This document shows, in pieces, positions 37,991-46,469 of a stretch of DNA of 64,000 nt (the first letter of the stretch is position 1; the number at the start of each line of letters is the position of its first letter). The notes beneath the pieces were generated by a model, which saw only the letters and a program-made list of their open reading frames with translations, was not told the DNA's origin and did not search any database. The stretch is from Hamadaea sp013361475 (GTDB lineage Bacteria; Actinomycetota; Actinomycetes; Mycobacteriales; Micromonosporaceae), in NCBI RefSeq assembly GCF_040654195.1, contig NZ_JBFAHM010000006.1, forward strand, positions 434,001 to 498,000. Direction: 5' to 3'. The position numbers and the translations under genes are program-made.

Positions 37991-38026
37991 TGCCGGATGA
38001 AATCCGGCACCGTCCATCAAGGACGG
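37991..38026 (+). terminator. two adjacent hairpins before the M15 peptidase gene
   Basis: TGCCGGAT-GAA-ATCCGGCA (37991-38009) is followed directly by CCGTCC-ATCAA-GGACGG (38010-38026). They may end the upstream transcript or fold in the 5' leader of the peptidase gene, whose start is 47 bases away. Confidence 0.5.
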
Positions 38027-38072
38027 CATCGCGCAACTCCGCCCGCAACCCCCACGGAACCAGGAGTCAACG

Positions 38073-38804
38073 ATGCTCAGACACGCCCTCAAACTCCTCA
38101 CCACGCTCGCCCTGGCCGCCGGGTTCTCCGTCACGGCCCTGGTGTTCACCGGCGCGCCCGCGCACGCGGACGGCTGCTACACCTGGGGCCGGACGCTGTC
38201 CCAGGGAATGTCCGGCGAGGACGTACGCCAACTCCAGATCAGGGTGTCCGGCTACCCCGGCTACGGCGCGGTCCTCTCGCTCGACGGCGCGTACGGGCCG
38301 GCCACCGCGGCCGCCGTCACGCGCTTCCAGCAGGCGTACGGGCTCTCCGCGGACGGCGTCGCCGGACCGCAGACGTTCAACCAGATCTACGCCCTGCAGG
38401 ACGACGACTGCACCCCGATCCACTTCTCCTACGCCGAGTTGAACAAGTGCAACTCGGACTGGTCGGGTGGCGCCGTCTCGGCGAGCACGGCGAAGTTCAA
38501 CGCCCGCGTCACCATGTGGAAGCTGGAGGCCCTCCGCAAGGACCTGGGCTCTCCGCTGTACATCAGCAGCGGCTTTCGCAGCTACTCCTGCAACAGCGCG
38601 GTCGGCGGCTCGTCCACCAGCCGCCACCTCTACGGCGACGCGGCTGATCTGACCGGTGCGCCGTCGTTCTGCACCATGGCTCAGCGCGCCCGCTACCACG
38701 GGTTCGCCGAGATCCTCGGCCCGGGCTACCCGGACCACAACGACCACACGCACGTCGCGAACCGCGCCAGCCAGTACTGGTCCGCGCCCAACTGCGGCAT
38801 CTGA
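38073..38804 (+). CDS. secreted zinc D-Ala-D-Ala carboxypeptidase-like protein (PG-binding + M15)
   Basis: 243 residues. Sec signal (1-32, ending AHA), a peptidoglycan-binding domain (GMSGEDVRQLQIRVSGY, DGAYGPATAAAVTRFQ), then an M15-type peptidase domain with zinc ligands in SRHLYGDAADL and HNDHTHV. This is the arrangement of Streptomyces albus G-type carboxypeptidases that cut peptidoglycan stem peptides. AGGAGT precedes the ATG. It is secreted and likely acts in wall remodelling or on other bacteria. Confidence 0.88.
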   Translation: MLRHALKLLTTLALAAGFSVTALVFTGAPAHADGCYTWGRTLSQGMSGEDVRQLQIRVSGYPGYGAVLSLDGAYGPATAAAVTRFQQAYGLSADGVAGPQTFNQIYALQDDDCTPIHFSYAELNKCNSDWSGGAVSASTAKFNARVTMWKLEALRKDLGSPLYISSGFRSYSCNSAVGGSSTSRHLYGDAADLTGAPSFCTMAQRARYHGFAEILGPGYPDHNDHTHVANRASQYWSAPNCGI

Positions 38805-38819
38805 TCGCGCGGGTCAAGC

Positions 38820-38852
38820 AAAGGAGCGGCGGCGCACGGCCGCCGCTCCTTT
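38820..38852. terminator. bidirectional terminator
   Basis: AAAGGAGCGGCGGC and GCCGCCGCTCCTTT form a perfect 14-bp stem with loop GCACG between the convergent peptidase and acidic-protein genes; A and T tracts flank it on both sides. Confidence 0.8.
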
Positions 38853-38859
38853 CTTTCCA

Positions 38860-41079
38860 TCAGTACGCCTGACGCCACGGCCCGCCCGGCTGCTGGTGCC
38901 GGGGGCTCGCCGGTTCGTCTTCCGGGATCTCCGGCTCGGCCAGGGTGTCCGCCTCGGCCGCGGGCGGCTGAGCGGGCTGCGGAACGACCGGAGCGCCGTA
39001 GACCCCGCCGACCGGAACAGGGCCGCCACCGTGCACCGGAGCGCCCTGGCCGCCACCGTAGACAGTGGACGTCGGCCGGTACGCCGGCGGAGTGTTCGGC
39101 CCGCCCGGGTAGCTCGGCGCGGTCGGCTGCACACCCGGAACCGAAGCGGTCGCGACATACACCCCGGGAGTCTTCTCAGCCACGACGGCGGCGTCGCCGT
39201 CCCCCTCGGCGGCCGTCTCCGCCGCCACCTCCGCGGCCGCTCGAGCGGCCGCGGTGCCGCCAAAATGTGCTGCCTCACCGTCCGTCGAATCCTCGTCGCC
39301 GATGGCGGGACCAGCAGCTGCCGCTACCAGGGCGCCCGCACCTTCGCCTTCGTCCGACGCCTCGTCGCCGACCTCGTCACCCGCCTCGGCATCCTCCGCG
39401 GCCACGACGACCTCAGCAGACTCATCCGCAGCGCCGTCACCCTCGGCCGCGCCATCGGCCTCCGCGACTACCTCAGCGGCATCGCCAGACTCGTCGCCCG
39501 CTTCGCCGTCCTCGGCGGCGGCCAGCGCGTCCACGGCCGCAACAGCGTCGTCGCCCTCAGCGTCATCCGCCCCAGCAACAACCTCAGCGACATCGTCGGA
39601 CTCGCCATCGCCCTCAGCGTCGTCGGCAGCGTCGTCGCCCTCAGCATCGTCGCCCTCAGCGTCATCCGCCCCAGCAACAACCTCAGCGACATCGTCGGAC
39701 TCGCCATCGCCCTCAGCGTCGTCGGCAGCGTCATCGCCCTCAGCATCGTCGCCCTCAGCGTCATCCGCCGCAGCAACAACCTCAGCGACATCGTCGGACT
39801 CGCCATCGCCCTCAGCGTCGTCGGCAGCGTCGTCGCCCTCGGCGAGATCCGCCTCCGCAACAACCTCGGCCTCGTCGCCGGACTCAGCGTCGCTGTCGGC
39901 AGCCACGGCGTCCTCGTCAGCCTCATCGGAGTCGTCTGCCGCTTCGCCGTCCACGGCCGCAACAGCGTCGTCGCCCTCGGCGCCAACCGCCTCAGCAACC
40001 AACTCGGCGACATCGTCGGACTCGTCATCGCTCTCAGCGTCATCGGCAGCCACCGCGTCAGCCTCAGCGACGACCACCCCCGCATCGCCAGTCTCGTCAT
40101 CGCCCTCGGCGTCATCGGTCGCAGCGACATCCGCGGACTCGTCGCCCGCTTCGCCGTCGTCAGCAGCGGCCAACGCGTCCACGGCCGCAACGGCGTCCTC
40201 GGCTTCAGCGTCATCGCCCTCGGCGACAACATCCGCAACAGCGTCGTCGCCGTCGGCGTCATCCGTCTCCGCGACCACCTCAGCGACATCGTCGGACTCG
40301 TCGCTCGCTTCGGCGTCCGCGACGGCCGGTGCGTCGACGGCCTCGACGGCGTCCTCGTCCGCTGCGCCATCCGCCTCCGCGACGAGGTCAGCAGCCTCAG
40401 CAGCGTCGTCGCCCTCGGCGTCGTCCGCCGCAGCGACAATCTCGGCGACCTGCGCGGCCTCGGCAGCATCGTCGGACTCGTCGCTCGCTTCGGCGGCCTG
40501 TGCGTCCACGGCCTCGACGGCGTCCTCGTCCGCTGCGCCATCCGCCTCCGCAGCAAGGTCAGCAGCCTCAGCAGCGTCGCCGTCGCTCTCGTCGGCTTCG
40601 GCCTCTGCTGAGATCTCGGCGGTTTCGTCGGACTCGGAGTCTTCGTCGGCTGGAGCGTCATCGGCCACAGCGACAACGACAGCGGCCCCGGCCCCGGCTT
40701 CGTCCTCTTCGGACTCACCGTCAGCGTCAGCATCCACAAGGGAGCCTGCCACCACGGCGGCGGCCACTGGAGCGGCTGCGACCTCGGCCGACTCGGAATC
40801 GGAGGACTCGGCGGACTCGGCCGTTTCGGTGTCCTCGGCGGCATCGTCGGACTCGGTAACGGTCCCGCCCCAGGTCACCTCGATCTCGATGGAGGTCTCC
40901 GGGCCTTCGCTCTCGATTTCCAGTTCACAGTGGACGTTGTCGGCCACGGAAACGGTGCCGCCGGCGCCGAAGAACACCTTGCCGCCCGAGTCCAGCTGGT
41001 CGGCGATAGCCCGCAACCAGGCTGCCAGATCATGTCGCGAGATGACGCGCGAGTCCTCGAAGATCTCCATGGCGAGCAT
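38860..41079 (-). CDS. amphi-Trp domain protein with a very long acidic repeat tail
   Basis: About 739 residues from the ATG at 41077-41079 (or 41070). Residues 1-70 form an amphi-Trp-like domain (SRHDLAAWLRAIADQLDSGG, ending SIEIEVTW). From there to about residue 630 the protein is almost only Ala, Asp, Glu, Val, Gly and Ser, with a 33-residue unit (core DDVAEVVAGADDAEGDDAEG) repeated nearly three times. The last 100 residues are Pro/Gly-rich (PSYPGGPNTPPAY). There is no signal peptide or membrane helix. The tail must be disordered and extremely negative. Function unknown; a polyanionic scaffold or cation binder is a guess. Confidence 0.7.
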   Translation of the reverse strand: MLAMEIFEDSRVISRHDLAAWLRAIADQLDSGGKVFFGAGGTVSVADNVHCELEIESEGPETSIEIEVTWGGTVTESDDAAEDTETAESAESSDSESAEVAAAPVAAAVVAGSLVDADADGESEEDEAGAGAAVVVAVADDAPADEDSESDETAEISAEAEADESDGDAAEAADLAAEADGAADEDAVEAVDAQAAEASDESDDAAEAAQVAEIVAAADDAEGDDAAEAADLVAEADGAADEDAVEAVDAPAVADAEASDESDDVAEVVAETDDADGDDAVADVVAEGDDAEAEDAVAAVDALAAADDGEAGDESADVAATDDAEGDDETGDAGVVVAEADAVAADDAESDDESDDVAELVAEAVGAEGDDAVAAVDGEAADDSDEADEDAVAADSDAESGDEAEVVAEADLAEGDDAADDAEGDGESDDVAEVVAAADDAEGDDAEGDDAADDAEGDGESDDVAEVVAGADDAEGDDAEGDDAADDAEGDGESDDVAEVVAGADDAEGDDAVAAVDALAAAEDGEAGDESGDAAEVVAEADGAAEGDGAADESAEVVVAAEDAEAGDEVGDEASDEGEGAGALVAAAAGPAIGDEDSTDGEAAHFGGTAAARAAAEVAAETAAEGDGDAAVVAEKTPGVYVATASVPGVQPTAPSYPGGPNTPPAYRPTSTVYGGGQGAPVHGGGPVPVGGVYGAPVVPQPAQPPAAEADTLAEPEIPEDEPASPRHQQPGGPWRQAY
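39574..39840. repeat. 99-bp in-frame minisatellite
   Basis: Copies start at 39574, 39673 and 39772 with a period of exactly 99 bases (33 codons) and only a few substitutions; the third is partial. It encodes the acidic repeat of the amphi-Trp protein. Confidence 0.9.
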
Positions 41080-41158
41080 GTTTGCACAACCGTGCACCTA
41101 CCGCGTCCACCCAGCGGAGGAACCATGGCTGAACAACTCCGGACGGCACACGAGTCAA

Positions 41159-41227
41159 TCATGATCGGGTCACCGATGCCTGTCGGGAAACCGGTTCCCG
41201 CACCAGATATCGGTGACCCGATCATGA
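41159..41227. repeat. 19-bp perfect hairpin (ATGATC-type, family 3)
   Basis: TCATGATCGGGTCACCGAT pairs exactly with 41209-41227. The loop holds an inner CGGGAA/TTCCCG hairpin. It follows the 3' end of the ScyD/ScyE-like gene and precedes the acidic-protein gene, so it may terminate the former. Confidence 0.85.
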
Positions 41228-41240
41228 AGCACCGCGACCG

Positions 41241-42284
41241 TTAGAGCGGTACGCGTACGATCTGCCCGCCGCCGGCGCACACGCCGCAGTCGCTGATGTA
41301 GGCGTACCCCTCGTGCAGAGCGAGACCACCGGGGAGGACGAGGCCGCCGGCGATGGTGACCGGCGACTGGCCCGGGCGGATTTTGAGCAGCCGGCCGGAC
41401 GGTACCGGGCTGAGCAGGCCCTCGTGCGCGATCTCGAGCGCGTAGAGGGTGCCGTTCGGGGCGATCGCGACATCGATGAGGTTGGTCAGGCCTTGCGCGA
41501 CGATCTGCGGCTGGTGGCCGGGGACGACCCGGTAGATCCGCGCTGCGCCCTTGGGGAACGGGAAGCCGGTGAGCTGCGCGACGTAGTACGCCCCTTGGTA
41601 GTAGGCGACGCCGGTCGGCACCGCCTGGAAGCCGTCGCGCTCGGGGAAGACCGCCAGCGTCTTGATCGCGCCGGAGGCGGAGACGCCGAGCAGGCTGTTG
41701 CCGCCCGCGTCGGTGACGGCCAGGCCGCCAGGGCCGGGCACGACGCTCTGGGGGTTGGAGTCGATCTCACCGCCGTCGGGATTGTGCGCCTTCTCGTACG
41801 CCGAGATGTCGGCCACCCGCTTGAGCGTCGGCGCGGGCGTGACCGGGCCGGGGACGAACGTGAAGAGGCTGCCGAGCTTCTGGCCGGCGGCGGGCAGCTG
41901 AGCGCGCAGGTCGGGGTTCGCGCCCAGGCCGGTGGTGAGCAGGCCGAGGCCGAGGAAGCTGACGTCGGACGGGCCGATCGCGCCGGAGCCGTCCGGGGCG
42001 GCGAGTGACGGCAGGCCGGTGACGACCCGGGTGAGCGTGCCGTTCTTGATCCGGGCGAGTGCTCCGGTGGTGCCGAAGCAGGATTCGCCGCCTTCGGGGC
42101 CGGGGAAGCAGGGGCCGTTGCCGCCCTTGCCGGCCTCGGCGACATAGAGCGCGCCGTCTGGGCCGAAGGCCAGCCCGCGCGGGTTGTTCAAGCCTTGGAC
42201 GACGACAGTGGTCGGCGCCGCGAAGGCGGGTGTGGGGGCGAGCGCGGCCGCCAAGGCGACCGCGCTCGCGACGAGTACGCGCAC
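41241..42284 (-). CDS. secreted ScyD/ScyE family beta-propeller protein
   Basis: 347 residues from the GTG at 42282-42284, chosen because GGAGG lies six bases upstream; a longer frame from 42338 lacks a site. The N-terminus is a signal peptide (RVLVASAVALAAALAPTPAFA, 1-22 region). The rest has NHL-like blades typical of ScyD/ScyE: GLNNPRGLAFGPDGALYVAE, VPTGVAYYQGAYYVAQL and NLIDVAIAPNGTLYALE. In cyanobacteria the named proteins belong to scytonemin genes, but actinobacterial members have no known role. Confidence 0.85.
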   Translation of the reverse strand: MRVLVASAVALAAALAPTPAFAAPTTVVVQGLNNPRGLAFGPDGALYVAEAGKGGNGPCFPGPEGGESCFGTTGALARIKNGTLTRVVTGLPSLAAPDGSGAIGPSDVSFLGLGLLTTGLGANPDLRAQLPAAGQKLGSLFTFVPGPVTPAPTLKRVADISAYEKAHNPDGGEIDSNPQSVVPGPGGLAVTDAGGNSLLGVSASGAIKTLAVFPERDGFQAVPTGVAYYQGAYYVAQLTGFPFPKGAARIYRVVPGHQPQIVAQGLTNLIDVAIAPNGTLYALEIAHEGLLSPVPSGRLLKIRPGQSPVTIAGGLVLPGGLALHEGYAYISDCGVCAGGGQIVRVPL

Positions 42285-42390
42285 GAAGATCCTCCGATGT
42301 GTCCGGCCCGCCGATCCGCGGGCTCTCTCGGCGATCAAATCGCACTAAAAAGGGCAGACCGTGTCACCACGCCGAAGAAGGCGTCCCAGG

Positions 42391-43371
42391 TCAGCAGTCG
42401 TAGAGCGAGTTCGGATGGATCTTCTCGCAATAGCGGATGTGAATGTGATTGTCGTGCCCCTCGTACGCCGAGGTCAGCCCTTCACTGATGAGCGTCGGAT
42501 CGTTGAACCAGATCGCCATGATGTGCCCGGGCGCGGCGGCCCGGATCATCTGCACCAGCTGCCGGGTGGCGGCCCGGTCATAGGTGGACGACTCCCAGGT
42601 GATGCGCCCGGCGGTGCACTGGGCGTCGTCCGTGCGGATGGGCCAGACGTCGACGTCCAGCCCGACCTCGTGGCTCGCGTGCCCGGCGATGTCACCCCCG
42701 TGCTCGAACCCGGCGTCGCCGAGCGGCAGCTTGCCCTGGCCGGTCGCGGCGAAGTCGGCCGCAGCCTTCTCCACCTGACCGATCGCAGCACCGGTGGCCC
42801 AGTTCGCCGTTCCGTTGCCATCCGGGTCCTGGTCGCACATGTTCGTGAAGACCGGGTAGTCGTAGTGCCAGACGAGGTTCTTCCAGGTGATCGGCCCGGC
42901 GATCCCGTCGATCCCGATGCCCGCGTGGGACTGGAAATTGCGTACGGCGGTGTTGGTGGCGGCGTCGAACGAGCCGGAGACCGCCAGCGAGAGGTTGCGC
43001 TTGGCGTTCAGCTCGACCTGCAGCGCCTTCACCGCGTCGTTGGCCGCGCCCTGGCCGATCTGCACGACCAGGGCGCCCCAGGTCGCCGGGCCGACGATGC
43101 CGTCGACGCCGAGCCCTTTGGCCGTCTGGAAGGCCTTGACGTTCGTGACCGTCCCGGAGTCGAAGACACCGGTCAGGGCGGTCGCCTGCCCGTGGTACGC
43201 CAGCAGGTGCTGGATCGCCAGCACGTCCGCGCCGCGGTTGCCGCTGCTCTGCGTCGGGAAGAACGCGTTGGCGTACGCCTGCGCCGGGGCGGCCGCCGTC
43301 AAGGCCGCCGGGACTGCGGCGACCAGCGCCGTCAGGAGGAGAAGGAAGCGTCTCATGGGAGGGATTTTCAT
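42391..43371 (-). CDS. secreted peptidoglycan-binding, MepA-like (LAS) endopeptidase
   Basis: 326 residues. Signal peptide (1-32, ending AQA), two tandem PG-binding domains (VLAIQHLLAYHGQATAL; AVKALQVELNAKRNLSLAV), then a penicillin-insensitive murein endopeptidase-like domain with ligands in HGGDIAGHASHEVGLDVDVW and EGHDNHIHIRY. It should cleave cross-bridges in peptidoglycan as a zinc enzyme. The second Met (43356) is an alternative start. It is preceded by a region with family 2 palindromes. Confidence 0.82.
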   Translation of the reverse strand: MKIPPMRRFLLLLTALVAAVPAALTAAAPAQAYANAFFPTQSSGNRGADVLAIQHLLAYHGQATALTGVFDSGTVTNVKAFQTAKGLGVDGIVGPATWGALVVQIGQGAANDAVKALQVELNAKRNLSLAVSGSFDAATNTAVRNFQSHAGIGIDGIAGPITWKNLVWHYDYPVFTNMCDQDPDGNGTANWATGAAIGQVEKAAADFAATGQGKLPLGDAGFEHGGDIAGHASHEVGLDVDVWPIRTDDAQCTAGRITWESSTYDRAATRQLVQMIRAAAPGHIMAIWFNDPTLISEGLTSAYEGHDNHIHIRYCEKIHPNSLYDC

Positions 43372-43695
43372 CTCTGCTAAACGATATGTAAATGCATCAC
43401 ATCGATGGGTGTTGCGCGATGTGCCGGAGTCGCGGCGCGCGTTATCCGGGATAACGCTGCCTCGAAGGGTGCCGAAGGCCGCGTTATCCCGGATAACGCG
43501 AGGAACCCGCGGGGAACCGCACCCGCGAGGAACCCGGGACGCGGGAAGCTCAGGAATCTGCCAGCGACACGCGGTCGCGACGACGCCCCGATCCGCAGAC
43601 CGCCTCGCTACGATGCACCGCCAAATGCCCGAAATGCGAAGAATTGCGCCCGGGCGTGCGAGACACCCGCGAGGGTGTCCGAAACGGGGGTGGAG
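43372..43695. other. 324-bp intergenic region with paired palindromes and a hairpin near the SulP start
   Basis: It contains two family 2 palindromes (43439-43457 and 43481-43499) that are reverse complements of each other, repeated GAGGAACCC words (43500-43535), and GACACCC-GCGA-GGGTGTC (43662-43679) just ahead of the SulP ribosome binding site. No gene was found. Confidence 0.7.
43439..43499. repeat. palindrome family 2 pair
   Basis: GCGTTATCCGGGATAACGC (43439-43457) and GCGTTATCCCGGATAACGC (43481-43499) are each self-complementary apart from the central base, and are inverted copies of one another. Related pairs occur at 59561-59621 and at the end of the 11749 array. Confidence 0.9.
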
Positions 43696-45723
43696 ATGTC
43701 TTTACGAAGAGAGTTCCTGGCGGCCGACCTGCCGGCCTCGATAACGGTGGCGCTGCTGGCGGTGCCGTTGTCGCTCGGCATCGCGGCGGCGTCCGGTGCG
43801 CCGCCGATCGCCGGGCTCGTCGCGGCGGTGGTCGGCGGCCTCGTGGCGGGCGGCTTGAGTGGCGCGCCCTTGCAGGTCAGCGGCCCGGCGGCCGGGCTGA
43901 CCGTGATCGTGCTCGGCTTGGTGGCCGACTACGGCTGGGCGACGATGTGCGCGATCACGCTGCTGGCCGGTCTCGTGCAGGTGGCGGCCGGGTTCACCCG
44001 GCGGGGCCGGTTGGCCTTGAACCTCCCACCGGCGGTGGTGCACGGCATGCTCGCCGGGATCGGCGTGGTGATCGTGCTGTCGCAGTTGTGCGTCGTACTG
44101 GGCGTACCGGGGCAGGAGACGCCGCTGCGGAACCTGGTGAGCCTGCCGACGGCGCTGAGCCTCGACCGGATCGAGTCCGTCGCGGTGGGGGCGATCACCG
44201 TCGGCGTACTGCTGGGCTGGCCGCGTCTGCCGTATGTGCGGCGCGTCCCGGCTGCGCTCGCTGCGGTGGCCACAGCGGCCGCTGTGGTGGCGGTGCTCGG
44301 CTGGCAGGTGCCGCGCCTGAACCTGCCGAGCGACCCGTTCGCCGCGCTGACGCGCCCGGTCCTGCCGACCGGCGACTGGGGCGGCCTCGCGCTCGCGGTC
44401 CTCACCGTCGCCCTGATCGCCAGCGTCGAGACGCTGCTGTCGGCGGTCGCGGTGGACAAACTGCACAGCGGCCCGCACGCCGATCTCGATCGGGAACTGC
44501 TCGCCCAGGGGGCGGCGAACACGGTCAGCGGGCTGGCCGGCGGGCTGCCGATCACCGGCGTCATCGTGCGCTCGTCGGCCAACGTGGCGGCCGGGGCGCG
44601 TACGCGGGCGTCGACGATCCTGCACGGGGTGTGGGTCGCCGCGCTGACCCTCGCCGGGGCGGGGCTGCTCGAATTGGTGCCGCTCGCGGCGCTGTCAGCG
44701 CTTCTCGTCGTCGTCGGCGCTCGCCTCGTGAATCCGGGGCACATGCGGGAGCTGCGCCACCATCGGGAGATCCTGCCGTACCTGGTCACCGCGATCGGTG
44801 TGGTCGCCGTCAATCTGGTCGCCGGGGTGGCGCTCGGGGTCGCGACCGCGGCCGCGCTAGGTCTCTGGCGGCTGAGCCACAGCCAGATCAGCCTCGACGG
44901 CGACCACCTGAAGATCAGTGGGAGTCTGCTGTTCTTCACCACGGCTCGGCTGACTCGCGTACTGCGGGACATCCCGCCGGGCCGCAACGTCCACCTCGAT
45001 CTGCGGGCCGACTTCCTCGACCACGCGGCCCAGGTCGCGCTGAGCGGCTGGGTCACCGACTATCGGCGGCGCGGCGGCAACGTGGCGGTCACCGATCCGA
45101 GCCATCACCTGACCGCCGGGAAACGGCCCGCCCGCCGCAAGCCGGTGCACCGCTGGCTCGCCCCGCATCACGTCACGCCGCGGCTGGAGACCGGGCTGCG
45201 CTCCTACCACGCCCAGCACGCGCCGCCCGCCGTGCTCGGCCTGCTCGCGGGCGGCCAGCAGCCCAGCCACATGTTCATCGGCTGCGCCGACTCGCACATC
45301 GTGCCGCACCTGATCACCGGCAGCGGTCCGGGCGACCAGTTCTGCGTGCGCAACATCGGCAATCTCGTGCCGCGTCACGGCGAGGATCCCGGCATGGACA
45401 CCGCCGTCGACTACGCCGTGACCGTCCTCGGCGTGACCACCGTCATCGTCTGCGGGCACGCACCGTGCGGCGGCATCCGCGCGGCGCTGCGTACTCGGCA
45501 CGGCTGGCTCCGGCACGCCGCGCTCGGTCCGTCCACCATGGACGACGCGGCCCGGCTCAACGTCGTGGCCCAGCTCGACAACCTCGCGACCCATCCTGCC
45601 GTGGCCACCGCGGGCTCCGCCGGGCGCCTGCGCCTGATCGGCTTGTACGCAGACACCGTGAACGGAACGGTCGCGCGCGTCGGGCCGGACGGCGTCCTGC
45701 TCGATCCCGAGCCGCTGCACTGA
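43696..45723 (+). CDS. SulP family anion transporter fused to STAS and beta-carbonic anhydrase domains
   Basis: 675 residues. SulP transport domain (about 1-420, LPASITVALLAVPLSLGIAA and a dozen helices), a STAS-like domain (about 425-490, RNVHLDLRADFLDHAAQ), and a carbonic anhydrase domain (about 500-675) with zinc ligands in GCADSH and CGHAPCGG. Such fusions are thought to couple bicarbonate transport to CO2 hydration. In the CA domain the Asp-Arg dyad motif CADSR reads CADSH, so the Arg that orients the catalytic Asp is replaced by His; activity may be altered. ATG with GGGGTGGAG upstream. Confidence 0.9.
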   Translation: MSLRREFLAADLPASITVALLAVPLSLGIAAASGAPPIAGLVAAVVGGLVAGGLSGAPLQVSGPAAGLTVIVLGLVADYGWATMCAITLLAGLVQVAAGFTRRGRLALNLPPAVVHGMLAGIGVVIVLSQLCVVLGVPGQETPLRNLVSLPTALSLDRIESVAVGAITVGVLLGWPRLPYVRRVPAALAAVATAAAVVAVLGWQVPRLNLPSDPFAALTRPVLPTGDWGGLALAVLTVALIASVETLLSAVAVDKLHSGPHADLDRELLAQGAANTVSGLAGGLPITGVIVRSSANVAAGARTRASTILHGVWVAALTLAGAGLLELVPLAALSALLVVVGARLVNPGHMRELRHHREILPYLVTAIGVVAVNLVAGVALGVATAAALGLWRLSHSQISLDGDHLKISGSLLFFTTARLTRVLRDIPPGRNVHLDLRADFLDHAAQVALSGWVTDYRRRGGNVAVTDPSHHLTAGKRPARRKPVHRWLAPHHVTPRLETGLRSYHAQHAPPAVLGLLAGGQQPSHMFIGCADSHIVPHLITGSGPGDQFCVRNIGNLVPRHGEDPGMDTAVDYAVTVLGVTTVIVCGHAPCGGIRAALRTRHGWLRHAALGPSTMDDAARLNVVAQLDNLATHPAVATAGSAGRLRLIGLYADTVNGTVARVGPDGVLLDPEPLH

Positions 45724-45731
45724 GGCGGCCG

Positions 45732-45764
45732 CACGGGTGGCCCGGAGCTCCTGGGTCACCCGTG
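45732..45764 (+). terminator. terminator of the SulP-CA gene
   Basis: CACGGGTG and CACCCGTG form the outer stem, with further CCC/GGG pairing inside around GAGCTC; it starts nine bases after the stop. Confidence 0.65.
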
Positions 45765-45824
45765 TGATGTGACGTGGCTCTCCCGCTCCTGGCGGTTGGT
45801 TGAATCCTGAACAAAGCTGGACGC

Positions 45825-46439
45825 ATGACGACCTCCGCCGACATGTGGTTCGACCCCGTCTGCCCCTGGGCCTGGATGACCTCCCGCTGGCTGCTGGAGG
45901 TGGAACGCGTACGCGACGTGCGCGTCCGCTTCCACGTGATGAGCCTGTCGGTCCTCAACGAGGGCCGCGACCTGCCGCCGGAGTACCGGGGGCTGCTGGA
46001 CGACGCGTGGGGTCCCGTCCGGGTGGCCATCGCCGTCGCGCAGCAGCACGGGGACGAGGCGGTGCGGACGTTCTACACCGAGATCGGCACCCGCATCCAC
46101 CTCGAGAAGCAGGAGCGCGGGCGCGACCTCTACGTCGCGTCGCTGGCCGCCTCCGGGCTGCCCGTCGAGCTGGCCGACGCGGCCGACGACCCCTCGTACG
46201 ACGAGCCGCTGCGGGTCAGCCACCACGAGGGCATGGACCCGGTCGGCGACGACGTCGGCACTCCCGTCATCCACGTCCCCGGGCCGGACGGGCAGCTGAT
46301 CGCGTTCTTCGGCCCCGTCGTCTCCCCGGCCCCGCAGGGCGAGGCGGCCGGGCGGCTCTGGGACGGCGTACTGCTCGTCGGGGGGACCGACGGCTTCTTC
46401 GAGCTGAAGCGGACGCGTACGCGCGATCCGATCTTCTAA
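45825..46439 (+). CDS. DsbA family, Rv2466c-like mycothiol-dependent oxidoreductase
   Basis: 204 residues. Thioredoxin fold with WFDPVCPWAWMTSRWLLEVE at the N-terminus; the CPWA active site and following sequence match the Rv2466c group, which uses mycothiol in the cytoplasm (reductase/nitroreductase activity is known for the mycobacterial protein). A cis-Pro region GTPVIHV follows. There is no signal peptide. It precedes the BTAD regulator by 30 bases in the same direction. Confidence 0.85.
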   Translation: MTTSADMWFDPVCPWAWMTSRWLLEVERVRDVRVRFHVMSLSVLNEGRDLPPEYRGLLDDAWGPVRVAIAVAQQHGDEAVRTFYTEIGTRIHLEKQERGRDLYVASLAASGLPVELADAADDPSYDEPLRVSHHEGMDPVGDDVGTPVIHVPGPDGQLIAFFGPVVSPAPQGEAAGRLWDGVLLVGGTDGFFELKRTRTRDPIF

Positions 46440-46469
46440 GGGAGCCGATCTTCGGCGTACCATCGCGAC

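Noticed and set aside
37981..38072. ydaO (c-di-AMP) riboswitch before the M15 wall peptidase
   Set aside because: Wall hydrolases in actinobacteria often have it, but the leader here is short and shows only two small hairpins without the conserved riboswitch core.
39574..39840. 99-bp repeats as a CRISPR array
   Set aside because: The repeats are contiguous, in frame and without unique spacers, so they are a coding minisatellite.
39254..41164. 636-codon open frame antisense to the acidic protein (Ser/Ala/Thr-rich)
   Set aside because: It exists because the acidic GAC/GAG/GCC codons read as TC-rich Ser/Ala codons on the other strand; no start signal or domain is visible, while the minus-strand protein has a recognisable N-terminal domain.
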